Source of the DNA: Desulfonatronum sp. SC1
Lineage (GTDB): Bacteria; Desulfobacterota; Desulfovibrionia; Desulfovibrionales; Desulfonatronaceae
NCBI RefSeq assembly: GCF_003046795.1
Contig: NZ_PZKN01000027.1
Span: 1 to 59,368, forward strand
Direction of reading: 5' to 3'
Length of the DNA stretch: 59,368 bases
Shown: positions 1-9,622 of the stretch, in pieces
Numbering within the stretch: the first letter of the stretch is position 1
How the letters are laid out: the number at the start of each line of letters is the position of its first letter
Notes under the pieces: generated by a model
What the model was told of the DNA's origin: nothing
Databases searched by the model: none
Seen by the model: the letters and a program-made list of their open reading frames with translations, nothing else
Translations under genes and position numbers: made by a program

Positions 1-46
1 TATAAAATTAAACGTTTTTTTGACAAAAAAGCAGAGATATCAGTAG

Positions 47-175
47 GGTCTTACGCAAAGGGCCAGGTTAACATGCAGAAATTATTGCGGAAAAGGCTGG
101 ATTTGGCGCGATGCGGTTAAAGTCCTGTCAAAGTCGGCTAGCCCGGGCGTGTTCATGTTGCTGTTGGATGAATGA
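47..175 (+). pseudogene. Orphan C-terminal tail remnant (PGVFMLLLDE)
   Basis: An open frame with no ATG runs from a TAG at 44-46 to a TGA at 173-175 and ends in S-P-G-V-F-M-L-L-L-D-E. This is the same tail that ends the intact exported-protein genes downstream. The 48 bases at 128-175 recur exactly at 2468-2515. I read it as the 3' end of a decayed gene whose body is lost or lies left of the window. It sits 54 bp upstream of the start of the Delta-60 gene. Bases 1-46 are AT-rich and I see nothing in them. Confidence 0.6.
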
Positions 176-229
176 GGGATAGGCATGGCTCTAAGCATGG
201 CCTGCGAAGTATAACGGAAGGAGGACCTC

Positions 230-1777
230 ATGAAGCAAGAAATGAAGAATGATGCATGGCTAAAAAGCCCTGGGCAATTGATTGTTTGGCTCAGTCTCGT
301 GCTGTTGACCCCGCTGCTGGTCCTGGCATGCCTGGCAACGGCCCGGGCCCAGTCGGTCGATGGCGGGTTCAATGTTGAGGTGGATGGCGGGGGGCTTAAC
401 CCCATTGCTTTGCAGCCGGACGGCAAGATCCTGATCGGCGGGTGGTTCACCACGGTAAACGGAGTGGCTCGCACAGGCATCGCAAGGCTCAATGCCAATG
501 GGGCGTTGGATAACGGTTTTCAAGCCGTGGTTGACGGTTGGCTTTCCTCTCTGGCTTTGCAGCCGGACGGCAAGATCCTGATCGGAGGGTCGTTCACCAC
601 GGTAAACGGAGTGACTCGTACAGGCATCGCAAGGCTGAATGCCGACGGCAGCCTGAATGCGATATTTAACCCTGCGCTCATTGAGGGCTCGGTCTACGTG
701 TTGGCCGTTCAACCCAACGGCAGGATACTCATCGGGGGAGAATTTCAAAAAGTTGGTGGGGTGACTCGCACAGGCATCGCAAGGCTGAATGCCAATGGCA
801 CCCTGGATACGGGATTCAACCCGGCTGCCATTGAGGGGAATTCCGTTACAAATTTGGCTCTGCAATCTGACGGCAAGATCATCGTCGCGGGTTTTTTTAC
901 CAAGGTCGGCGGGCAGCCGCGCAACGGCATCGCCCGGCTGAACCCCAACGGCACCCTGGATGGTTCGTTTTTTTCCGTAGGGCCGGAGCATGATCCAACT
1001 GGCAATCCTTTTATCAGCGGCTTGGCGATTCAGCCTGACGGCAAAATCCTCGTGAGTGGACAATTCGATCGCATGGATGGGTGGCCCTATAATCACATCG
1101 CCCGGTTGCTGGTTGACGGCACGCTGGACATGACTTTCGACCCCGCCATCGGTCCAAATACATTTTTTCACTGCATGGCGTTGCAAGCCGATGGCAAGAT
1201 CCTGATCGGCGGGTTTTTCACGACTGTTCAGAATGAGCCGCGCCAATACATCGCCCGGCTGTTGTCCAGCGGCTTTCTGGACTCGACTTTCGATCTTGGA
1301 GCCTGGCCGAATGATGCTGTTAGCTCTCTGGCATTGCAGCCTGACGGCAAAATCCTTCTGGGAGGGCATTTCACCGAAGTTGGCGGACAACCGCGCAAAG
1401 GCATCGCCAGGCTTCACAACACCTCGGCCGCGGAGCAACACCTGTCGCTCTCCGGCGGCAGATCCACCCTTGCCTGGACTCGAGACGGCACCAGCCCGGA
1501 ATTCCAGCGCGTGACCTTTGAGCTGTCCACGGATGGCCTGTCCTGGTCATCTCTGGGCCAGGGCACGTACTTTTTTTACACCATGCCCAGCCTTGTTCGC
1601 GGCTGGAGTTTGGGCGGCCTGTCTCTTCCGAAGGGACAGGACATCTTTATCCGAGCTCGCGGATTTTATGCGACAGGGTCAGCAAATAGATCGGGCTCCA
1701 TTGTTGAAACCATCCTTTATCGGGATCGGGGAGGCGCAAATCCCGGCGTGCTGATGCTGCTGTTGCTTGACGAGTAG
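230..1777 (+). CDS. Exported Delta-60 repeat protein with LLLDE tail
   Basis: This 515-residue protein has a long signal peptide (hydrophobic core about residues 19-36, likely cut after A-R-A) and then seven repeats of about 55 residues. Each repeat carries the Delta-60 signature A-L-Q-P-D-G-K-I-L-I-G-G followed by R-x-x-I-A-R-L. A non-repeated region of about 120 residues follows; a related one follows the repeats in the Delta-60 proteins at 4.4-7.0 and 17.2-20.2 kb. The last residues are N-P-G-V-L-M-L-L-L-L-D-E. The start at 230 is supported by GGAGG 6 bases upstream. Delta-60 repeats are thought to form beta-propeller-like extracellular structures, but no activity is assigned. It is probably surface-exposed or secreted, with the tail as a likely sorting element (inference). 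Confidence 0.85.
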   Translation: MKQEMKNDAWLKSPGQLIVWLSLVLLTPLLVLACLATARAQSVDGGFNVEVDGGGLNPIALQPDGKILIGGWFTTVNGVARTGIARLNANGALDNGFQAVVDGWLSSLALQPDGKILIGGSFTTVNGVTRTGIARLNADGSLNAIFNPALIEGSVYVLAVQPNGRILIGGEFQKVGGVTRTGIARLNANGTLDTGFNPAAIEGNSVTNLALQSDGKIIVAGFFTKVGGQPRNGIARLNPNGTLDGSFFSVGPEHDPTGNPFISGLAIQPDGKILVSGQFDRMDGWPYNHIARLLVDGTLDMTFDPAIGPNTFFHCMALQADGKILIGGFFTTVQNEPRQYIARLLSSGFLDSTFDLGAWPNDAVSSLALQPDGKILLGGHFTEVGGQPRKGIARLHNTSAAEQHLSLSGGRSTLAWTRDGTSPEFQRVTFELSTDGLSWSSLGQGTYFFYTMPSLVRGWSLGGLSLPKGQDIFIRARGFYATGSANRSGSIVETILYRDRGGANPGVLMLLLLDE

Positions 1778-2203
1778 ATCCCAATACCCTTCATCTGGCC
1801 GCCATCACTCCTGACTCCCGAATTCCCGGCGATTGGAATGTGTTCCCAGCACGGCCTGAGCCACCCCCTCCATCCCCCGGCGGTTTGAAAAGAAACGATT
1901 ATGGAGGAAGAGATGCCTGCCGCATCAGGCTTCATAGAGTCTGATGATTGCATGTCGATGATACGCACATGAAATGTATCCCGTCTGCTGGAATTCATTG
2001 GACGATTTTCTTGCATTATTGTCAAAATCATGCCAAGCATAGATCGTAAAAACTTTGCGGATTCCACTTCTCCCTTCATGCATGTGGGAAACACCATGCC
2101 TCTTGACCTCGACGAGCAAAAACGCACCTGGCCGCCGCCCGGCGGTTGCTTCCCGAACGGGAGGCAGAACCAGATTATAGGCCTGACTGCCATGGCCTTG
2201 ACG

Positions 2204-2243
2204 AGAACGCCCATCTTCGCCTGACCGCGAAGATGGGCGTTCT
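2204..2243 (+). terminator. Rho-independent terminator
   Basis: A perfect 17-bp stem (2204-2220 pairs with 2227-2243) encloses a 6-base loop and is followed by a T-rich stretch (2244-2256). It lies 427 bp after the first Delta-60 gene. Bases 1778-2203 contain no gene I can support. Confidence 0.8.
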
Positions 2244-2403
2244 TTGTTGTTTTTTCAGTTTACAAGCTTCGTTTTTCAGCCCAAATCAGAGGGAATGCCG
2301 AAGAGCTTCTTGGGGGGGGCCGTTGCTGTCTGTGTACACCCCCGCCCGTCAGCGTGAGGCGATGACGCGCCGATATAACCGGGTTCAGCGTTGTCCTGCC
2401 GGG

Positions 2404-2515
2404 GGCAGCCCGGTACGCGGTTATACTGCGTTGGGCTACGTTGCTTTCGCGGCCAGGCTCGCCTTTATCAAAGTCGGCTAGCCCGGGCGTGTTCATGTTG
2501 CTGTTGGATGAATGA
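2404..2515 (+). pseudogene. SBBP-repeat protein 3' remnant plus LLLDE tail
   Basis: In one frame the DNA encodes G-S-P-V-R-G-Y-T-A-L-G-Y followed by A-F-A-A-R-L. This closely matches the last SBBP repeat of the gene at 7285-9465 (G-S-P-V-R-G-Y-T-A-T-G-Y, then A-F-A-A-K-L). That frame stops at a TAG, but the next frame continues into S-P-G-V-F-M-L-L-L-D-E and TGA. The segment therefore looks like the frameshifted 3' end of a lost tailed SBBP gene. Bases 2468-2515 are identical to 128-175. Confidence 0.65.
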
Positions 2516-2617
2516 TTGTCCAGGCTGCTCGTCAATCAAGACGAGGCGACATCCATGCATCTGATTGCAATACTGGATAAATCCAAAAACGCACTTTTGC
2601 CCACAGGAGTTTGCTCA

Positions 2618-4117
2618 ATGAACGGAGCGCCCCAAAAAAGAGCATCAGCGTTACCCTTCATTCTGGTCCTTGGCTGTGCCATCATGCTTTGCCTCGCCGT
2701 TGACAGCGCGTTCTCCGAAAATAGGATGACGATGTCTGCAACACCTTTGCAGGGATCGTGGTCCATGTGCCAGGTGGAGCACGATAGGATTGCACAACCA
2801 GCGACCAAAGGGGACATCAGCGGTGCTGTCAGCAACATCGCCGAACGTCTCCAGCCCGCGGACCTCGCCTATCAGGGCGCGTTTCAGCTTCCGGACAATT
2901 TCAACTGGGGCGCCCTGGGGTTGTCCTATTACCCCGGCGGCGGATCAGGCTCGGGCAGCCTGCTTGTCACCGGTTTCCAGTCCATCTCCAGCCCGGCTCA
3001 CCCCGGGGAGGCGTGCTGGAATCCGTCCTGGAACTGTTATTCCTATTACGGGCAGGTATCCATTCCAAGGCCCGCGGTCAGGACCAATTGGCTTGATCTT
3101 CCCGTGGCCGCTCTCATGGGCGGGATGATCAACTTTGACCAGGGAAGAGTCTCGACCGTGAACAGGGAGAATGTTTTTGTCAGCGGCATCGAATATTTTC
3201 CGCGCACTGGAACGCAGACACAAGATAAAATCTACGGCTCTGCGGACTTCTGGTATCCAGAGGGCGATTTTGGGGATGATTCATTTCCGACCGTCTGGAT
3301 GGCCAACCTGGACGGGTCAGGTGCAAGGGGGTTGTTCCATGTCGGGCCCGAGGCCGCGCCCTATCACGGGCGCAAAACCGGGTCCTACTTGTTCACCGTG
3401 CCCCAGTGGTACGCCAGCCAGTATCTTGGCGGCCGCCGACTGGTCACCGGACGCTCCCGGGGCACGCCCGCCGTAAATGACCAGCCGGTCACGATCCATG
3501 GCGGCTCCCAGGGACCGACGCTGTTTGCCTTTCATGCCCTGGGAAGCGACTCCCCCTCAGGCAACCTGAATGCCCTGCCCTTCCTCTACTATCGCGTGAA
3601 ATATCCGGGCTGCGCCGGGCCGAACATCGGTCCGACAGCACAATGCGATTATCCCGGGTTCACCATGTGCGACAACTGGACCGGCGGCGCCTTTGCGGAC
3701 GACGGTGCCAAGCGGGCCTTGATGCTGCTGGGGTACAAGGGACGGGGCGCCAACTGTTACGGCAACGTGGAATGCGCGGATCCGTGCAGCAACGATCAGG
3801 GGTATCATTGTAATCCCTATGAACGGCAGGTTGTTTTCTACGACGTGCATGCCTTGGGTCAGGTAGTCCAGGGGCTGCGGGACCCCTGGACTGTCCTACC
3901 GTACACTGTCTGGCGTCCTCAGGAGTTCTATCTGACGGGCAATACCTGCTGGAATGTCGGAGGCATGGCCTTTGATCCCCAAACCGGGCGTGTGTTCATG
4001 GTGGAGCGTGGCCTGGGGGGAGATGAAAATGCGGCTGTGATCCATGTCTGGCGTGTGGGCGAAGGGTCGTCCAATGTGTCTCAGCCCGGCGTGCTGATGT
4101 TGCTGCTGGATGAATGA
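2618..4117 (+). CDS. Exported protein of unknown function with LLLDE tail
   Basis: This is a 499-residue protein with a signal peptide (hydrophobic segment about residues 12-28). The start at 2618 is chosen because AGGAG lies 8 bases upstream; the frame is open about 100 bases further 5' but has no comparable site. I do not recognise the family. The body is rich in G, W, Y and P, with several Cys-containing segments (for example C-x-G-N-V-E-C-x-D-P-C about two thirds along), which suggests disulfides outside the cytoplasm. It has a late motif F-D-P-Q-T-G-R-V-F-M-V-E-R that is reminiscent of propeller blades. It ends S-Q-P-G-V-L-M-L-L-L-D-E. A T-G-T-Q-T-Q-x-x-I-Y motif near residue 200 reappears in the remnant at 7040-7183. 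Confidence 0.75.
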   Translation: MNGAPQKRASALPFILVLGCAIMLCLAVDSAFSENRMTMSATPLQGSWSMCQVEHDRIAQPATKGDISGAVSNIAERLQPADLAYQGAFQLPDNFNWGALGLSYYPGGGSGSGSLLVTGFQSISSPAHPGEACWNPSWNCYSYYGQVSIPRPAVRTNWLDLPVAALMGGMINFDQGRVSTVNRENVFVSGIEYFPRTGTQTQDKIYGSADFWYPEGDFGDDSFPTVWMANLDGSGARGLFHVGPEAAPYHGRKTGSYLFTVPQWYASQYLGGRRLVTGRSRGTPAVNDQPVTIHGGSQGPTLFAFHALGSDSPSGNLNALPFLYYRVKYPGCAGPNIGPTAQCDYPGFTMCDNWTGGAFADDGAKRALMLLGYKGRGANCYGNVECADPCSNDQGYHCNPYERQVVFYDVHALGQVVQGLRDPWTVLPYTVWRPQEFYLTGNTCWNVGGMAFDPQTGRVFMVERGLGGDENAAVIHVWRVGEGSSNVSQPGVLMLLLDE

Positions 4118-4216
4118 CCTTCGCGGAACATCAAGTGGATGCGGCTGTCGTCTTATCCGGCTTGCATAGTACCCGGTAACTACTCAGCACTTGCGGTGCA
4201 TGGTCATATGTCTGCA

Positions 4217-4297
4217 CTGGATACCGGCTTTCGCCGAAATGACTTGTCGCACCCAGCCGTTTCCAAGCCAGTCATGCCGGCGTAAGCCGGTATCCAG
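4217..4297. repeat. Imperfect palindromic intergenic repeat
   Basis: Left arm 4217-4243 and right arm 4271-4297 are near-perfect inverted copies built on CTGGATACCGGC and GCCGGTATCCAG, separated by 27 bases. Elements of this style are common dispersed intergenic repeats in proteobacteria. Sequence nearby (ACTACTCAGCAC at about 4181) also occurs near 34.2 kb. Confidence 0.7.
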
Positions 4298-4413
4298 GTC
4301 TTCTTATTCGATTATACTGAGTAGATACATCAAATCAAAGAAAAGTCGTCGACATCTTTTGAAGACATTTAATTGTTGCTGACAATTGGACACTTTTTCC
4401 AGGAGGGATGGTG

Positions 4414-6956
4414 ATGGCGAGATATCAAGGACCCAATCGGACCGATGACTGTGGTATTAAGCCGAGCACGCTCACAAGCTGTGTGCGAACAGCTTGTTTC
4501 ACGGCAACCATGTGTTGCCTGTTCGTTTTCGCGGCGATTTTCCTGACTGTCTCTGCCCATGCCCAGTCCGCGGAAGATGGTTTCAACCCCAATGCAAATT
4601 GGCAAATCCATTCTTTCGCCGTGCAGCCGGACGGGAAAATACTGGTTGGCGGCAACTTCTCGGAGATTGCCGGGCACTCCCGCAACAAGATCGCCCGCCT
4701 CAACCCGGATGGGTCTCTGGACACCACATTTGCCCCCCCGGCGGAGCCAATGGCGTGGTCAGGGCCATAGCCCTGCAGTCAGACGGCAAAATCATTGTGG
4801 GAGGGGCCTTTACGGAAATCGCCGGAGCATCCCGTCATTACCTAGCCCGCTTGAACCAGGACGGGACCAGGGACACGACGTGGAACCTCTTTGCCCAGAC
4901 GGATGCCACGGTCCGGACCTTGGCCGTGCAAGCAGACGGCAAGGTGCTTGTGGGCGGCGATTTCACGCAAATGTCCCTGCAAACCCGCAATCGCATCGCC
5001 CGCCTTGAGGCCGACGGTGCATTGGACGCCGCGTTCAATCCCAATGCGAATGGGGTGGTTTGGGCCATAAGCCTGCAATCCAATGGAAAAATCCTTGTCG
5101 GGGGGAATTTCACACAGATTGCTGGAACTGGAAGAAACTACATGGCTCGACTTCAGGCCACCGGTGCATTGGATACGGGTTTTCTTCCGCCAAACAGAGG
5201 CCAGATCCGGGTTGTGGCCAGCCAGCCGGACGGCAAGGTCCTTGCGGCCGGAAGTCAGGGTGTGGGACGGCTCAATGCTGATGGATCAGCAGATCCAACG
5301 CTCAATGCGGCCACAAATACCTGGGTCTTTGCCATGGCCGTGCAGCCTGACGGCAAGATCCTGGTCGGAGGGAGCTTCACGAAAATCGCCGACAAGGACT
5401 TCAACCGCATCGCTCGCCTGGGCCCTGATGGAGACCTGGATCTCACCTTTAACCCTGGTGCGAACAATGCCGTGTATTCCCTGGTCGTGCAGCCGGACGG
5501 CAAGATCCTGGCAGGCGGGGTGTTCAGCCAAATTGGGGGCCGAACCCGCAACAACATCGCCCGCCTGCATCAGACCGGCCATGTGGACACCTCCCTGGGA
5601 GACCTGAGCGGGGCCAACGGAGCCATATACGCCCTGGCTGTGCAGCCCGACGGCAGGACGGTCATTGGTGGGAACTTCACGGAAGTGTCCATTTACACTC
5701 GCAACCGCATCGCCCGCATCAGCCAGGAAGGCATTGTGGACGGTTTCAACCCCGGGGCCAACGGGGTTGTATACACACTGGCCGTGCAGCCTGACGGCAA
5801 AATACTGGTCGGGGGGAACTTCACGGAAATCGCCGGACAACCTCGCAACCGGATCGCCCGGCTCAATGCCAACGGGACACTGGACACCACCTTCAACCCT
5901 CCCGGCGGTGCCAACGCAACAGTACGGGCCATGCTCCTGCAGCCTGACGGCAAGATCGTGGTCGGGGGATCTTTCACCAATATTGCGGGTGCTGCCCGTC
6001 ACTACCTGGCCCGCTTGAACCAGGACGGAACCAGGGACACGACCTGGAACCTCTTCGCCCAGACGAATGCCTATGTGGATTCTCTGGCTGGGCAAGCAGA
6101 CGGGAAAATTCTTGTGGGCGGTGCGTTCACGGAAATTTTTCTCCAGCCCCACAATCGCATCGCCCGGCTGGAAGCCAACGGTGCCCTGGACGCCACCTTC
6201 AATTCCTCGGCGAACAATCTCATCATGGCCATTACCCAGCAACCCAACGGAAAAATTGTCGTGGGCAGGGCTTTTACCACTATTGCCGGGGCATCCCGTC
6301 ATCACCTGGCCCGGTTGAATCAGGACGGCACCAGGGACACGACCTGGAACATTTTTGCCCAGACGAACAACTTTGTCCGTTCCTTGACCGTCCAATCCGA
6401 TAACAGGATTCTTTTGGGTGGAGACTTCACGGAACTGTCCCTGCAAACCCGCAACCGCATCGCCCGCCTTCAAGTCGACGGCGCATTGGATGGGGCTTTT
6501 GATCCGAATGCATCACTACCCGTGTTTGCGACCGCCCTGCAGTCTGACGGAAAAGTCGTTCTTGGCGGCATTTTCCTTGAGGTTGGAGGACTTATGCGAT
6601 GGCGTCTGGCCCGGCTCGGCAATTCCACGGCCGCCCTGCAACGCCTGGAAGTCCTGCGCGGCGGAGGGACTGTTCGCTGGCATCTCGGGGGGTCCTTTCC
6701 CTGGCCCTATCAAGTCTTTTTCGAGCAGTCCTCCAATGGCCTGACCTGGACTGCTCTGGGCTGGGGCCAGGCCATGGCCGACGGCTCAGGATATGAACTC
6801 TCAGGGGCTAAACTGCCGGTGCGGAACATTCATTACGTTCGGGCCACCGGCTATGCCCAAAGCAAGGGATCCGTGTCCCTGCACCGCTCGGTTCTGCAAT
6901 TCTATGCTCAACCGGCCCTGTGCCCGGGGATATTCCTGCTGCTCTTGGGCGATTAA
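4414..6956 (+). pseudogene. Delta-60 repeat protein with tail, frameshifted at poly-C
   Basis: Read with one frame correction, this is an exported protein of about 847 residues. It has a signal peptide ending S-A-H-A-Q-S, 14 Delta-60 repeats, the same post-repeat domain as its paralogues, and the tail C-P-G-I-F-L-L-L-L-G-D. The first repeat is in the frame starting at 4414 (AGGAGG at 4401-4406). From the C7 run at 4733-4739 the coding continues in another frame, so one missing C breaks the gene. Restoring C8 gives F-A-P-P-G-G-A-N, which matches F-N-P-P-G-G-A-N in a later repeat at about 5893. The break could be a sequencing error, a recent mutation, or phase variation by slippage. All 13 downstream repeats are intact, arguing for a recent or reversible event. 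Confidence 0.8.
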
Positions 6957-7039
6957 CAGGGGAAACGGCATGCGATGAGAAACAAGGAAATATTCAGCGG
7001 GCATTCTGGAGAAAGTGCCAAGACGAGTCATTTCATGGC

Positions 7040-7183
7040 GAATTGCCCGTGTTTCAGAGCACGGGAACGCAGACACAATCCATGATATACAATTCCATGG
7101 TGGTCCATGTCTCGTAAGCGGTGGCGGCTCCGTCAAGCACATCCCAGCCCGGGGTGCTGATGCTGTTGCTGTTGGACGAGTGA
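7040..7183 (+). pseudogene. Remnant with in-frame TAA and orphan LLLLDE tail
   Basis: One frame encodes P-V-F-Q-S-T-G-T-Q-T-Q-S-M-I-Y, stops at TAA 7115-7117, and continues in the same frame as A-V-A-A-P-S-S-T-S-Q-P-G-V-L-M-L-L-L-L-D-E with TGA at 7181-7183. The T-G-T-Q-T-Q-x-x-I-Y motif is shared with the unknown exported protein at 2618-4117. I read it as a short decayed tailed gene. It lies between the second Delta-60 gene and the SBBP gene, upstream of the latter's ribosome binding site. The rest of 6957-7284 shows nothing else. Confidence 0.55.
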
Positions 7184-7284
7184 TTGTCCAGACAGGCTCT
7201 CGCCTTGCTTTGCGCAACAGGGGCAACGGGAATTTTTTGGAACATTCGCCTGACCCAAGCTCCAACATATCAATGGAGGACGTC

Positions 7285-9465
7285 ATGAAGATATTCTGGC
7301 TCGGCATCATTCTCCTGGCTGGCCTTTTCATTTACGGGCCTGTCCATGCCTCACAACCCAGTCCGGACGACCGTCAATCAACAAGTGAAGCTTCTGGCCT
7401 GAATACGGAGGGTACCCTGGACCTTCTCCAGTTCACCTCCGGCGGCCATGTTATCGGGTTCGGTAATGATTCGGTGTACGTTGCCGGGCTGGACCGGGTG
7501 CTGAGGGTGGAGTTCGTTGGAGGCCGGCCGGTTCAGCCCGTGGCTGAGGGCGAAGGGACGACTTCACACGGAGCGCCCCCCCTGGGCACGGTGACCTATG
7601 CCAACGTATGGGACGGCGTGGACGTGGCCTACAGGGCAGCCGAGGGCGGCATCCTGGAGAGCTTCTACTATGTTGACTACACGGAAACCGGCCCGGCCGT
7701 GGACGGCATCCGGCTGCGCTACAACCGCCCGGTCAGCCTGGACGAGCGGGGCAACCTGGTCACGGCCTTTGAGAACGGGCACATGGCCGAATCCGCGCCA
7801 GTGGCCTGGCAGGAGGTGGACGGGGAAAAACGCTTTGTGGACGCGTCTTTTGTGCTTCTCGGCGAGCAGGCGGTCGGGTTCGCCTTGGGCGATCATCTGC
7901 CCGGCATTCAGGTGGTCATCGATCCGGTGCTGACCTGGAACACCTTTCTGGGGGGAGCACACCAGGACTATGGGCTCGGCATAGCCCTGGACGCCGGCGG
8001 CAATGTCTATATCGTCGGACATGGCGAGAGTACCTGGGGCCGCCCGGTCAGACCACATCAAGGGGCGGTATCTGCTTTTGTGGCCAAACTCGGCAGCAGC
8101 GGAGCTTTGCAGTGGAATACTTTTCTTGGAGGTACAGGCAGGGACTATGGAGCCGGTATCGCCGTGGACAACAGCGGCAACGTCTACGTGACCGGGGAAA
8201 GTCTTTCAGCCTGGGGCTCACCGGTCAGGCCATTTGTCGGAGAGTCTTCTGCTTTTGTGGCCAAACTCAACAGCAGCGGCATTCTGCAATGGAACACCTT
8301 TCTCGGTGGACTTGGCGTTGACAGGGGTGGTGGTATCACGCTGTCCGGCAGCGGTTATATTTATATCGTCGGCAGCAGCAGCGCCACTTGGGGTGCTCCG
8401 GCGCGGGATTTTTCCGGAGATTATGACGCCTTTGTCGCCAAGCTACGGGATGACGGCGTCCTGGAATGGAACACCTTTCTCGGGTCTGATCACCGAGACT
8501 TTGGATATGCCATAGCCTATTACGGCAGCGGCACGGCCGCCGTCTATGTCGCCGGAAGCAGTAACGCCACCTGGGGGTTCCCGGCCCGCTCACATTCAGG
8601 AGGCTATGATGCCTTTCTGGCCAGAATCAATCCTCTCAACGGCGCTCTCTGGGGCAACACCTTTTTGGGCGGTAGCAGCCAGGACCATGGGTACGGTATT
8701 GCCCTCGATGGCCTTGGCGACGTCTATCTGACAGGGATCAGTCTGTCGTCCTGGGGCAGCCCGGTGCGGGGCTATTCCAGCTCCCATGATGTATTTGTCG
8801 CCAAAGTCAGCGGGAATAACGGCATGCTGATGTGGCACACTTTTCTCGGCGGCGGTGATTACGACTCCGGATATGGCATTGCCGTGAGGAATAACAACGT
8901 TTTTATCACGGGTTATAGCTCATCATCCTGGGGGCGGCCGATACGGCCGCTTGCCGGAGTTGTAGACGCCTTTGTCGCCAGGATCGCGGGCAACAGCGGC
9001 GCGCTGCAGTGGCATACCTTTCTGGGTGGCAGCGGCTTTGATGAGGGAAGAGGTATCGCCGCAGACGGCAAAGGCAACGTCTATCTAACCGGATTCAGCG
9101 ATGCCTCCTGGGGCAGCCCGGTGCGCGGCTATACGGCAACGGGCTACGATGCCTTTGCGGCCAAGCTGCTCATCCGTACGCTCACGGTAACCGCCAATCG
9201 CACGACAGCTGTGCCGATTACCTCCAGCCCGTCGGGCTACGGCGGCACGACCGACTACATCAAGGGGGTGGCCAACGGCACGACAATCACCCTGACCGCA
9301 CCCGCGACCAAGGGCGCCGCGCGTTTCGACAGCTGGTCCGGCTGCGACGCCACGAACCAGTCGGCCAGGACCTGCACCGTGACCATGAACGCCGACAAGC
9401 CAGTGACGGCCAATTACAAAGGCGGCCAACCCGGGGTGCTGTTGTTGCTGTTGCTTGACGAGTAG
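7285..9465 (+). CDS. Exported SBBP-repeat protein with InlB-type repeat and LLLDE tail
   Basis: This is a 726-residue protein. The start at 7285 follows GGAGG and gives a clean signal peptide (M-K-I-F-W-L-G-I-I-L-L-A-G-L), so longer upstream starts are rejected. Residues about 30-215 form the N-terminal domain that usually precedes SBBP repeats (DUF7948-like). Seven SBBP repeats follow, each with W-N-T-F-L-G-G, then D-x-G-x-G-I-A, G-N-V-Y and a conserved A-F-V-A-K. A divergent InlB-like repeat (about 630-712; T-A-P-A-T-K-G-A-A-R-F-D-S-W-S-G-C) precedes the tail Q-P-G-V-L-L-L-L-L-L-D-E. SBBP repeats are predicted to form a beta-propeller. No enzymatic role can be given. Confidence 0.85.
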   Translation: MKIFWLGIILLAGLFIYGPVHASQPSPDDRQSTSEASGLNTEGTLDLLQFTSGGHVIGFGNDSVYVAGLDRVLRVEFVGGRPVQPVAEGEGTTSHGAPPLGTVTYANVWDGVDVAYRAAEGGILESFYYVDYTETGPAVDGIRLRYNRPVSLDERGNLVTAFENGHMAESAPVAWQEVDGEKRFVDASFVLLGEQAVGFALGDHLPGIQVVIDPVLTWNTFLGGAHQDYGLGIALDAGGNVYIVGHGESTWGRPVRPHQGAVSAFVAKLGSSGALQWNTFLGGTGRDYGAGIAVDNSGNVYVTGESLSAWGSPVRPFVGESSAFVAKLNSSGILQWNTFLGGLGVDRGGGITLSGSGYIYIVGSSSATWGAPARDFSGDYDAFVAKLRDDGVLEWNTFLGSDHRDFGYAIAYYGSGTAAVYVAGSSNATWGFPARSHSGGYDAFLARINPLNGALWGNTFLGGSSQDHGYGIALDGLGDVYLTGISLSSWGSPVRGYSSSHDVFVAKVSGNNGMLMWHTFLGGGDYDSGYGIAVRNNNVFITGYSSSSWGRPIRPLAGVVDAFVARIAGNSGALQWHTFLGGSGFDEGRGIAADGKGNVYLTGFSDASWGSPVRGYTATGYDAFAAKLLIRTLTVTANRTTAVPITSSPSGYGGTTDYIKGVANGTTITLTAPATKGAARFDSWSGCDATNQSARTCTVTMNADKPVTANYKGGQPGVLLLLLLDE

Positions 9466-9622
9466 ACCCTCATCCTGTTTCCCGGCTGTCCAATGCCGAC
9501 GGTATCCGAGTGGCGGCGTTGGGGGAAGTCCCTGTTGCGGCTGGGCTGTTACAATTCCCAGCGTGGACCGCATCTTCACGATCCTGCGAGCAGCCCGTCA
9601 CCTTTTTGGAAAAGGAGCAGCC

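Noticed and set aside
260-1441. Long minus-strand frames opposite the repeat proteins (also at 5286-6473, 12601-13995 and 17632-19134)
   Set aside because: They are antisense shadows of repeat-coding DNA; there is no ribosome site and the content mirrors the sense repeats.
7015-7284. N-terminal extension of the SBBP protein upstream of 7285
   Set aside because: It would overlap an orphan tail read in another frame and lacks a signal peptide; GGAGG and a clean leader start at 7285.
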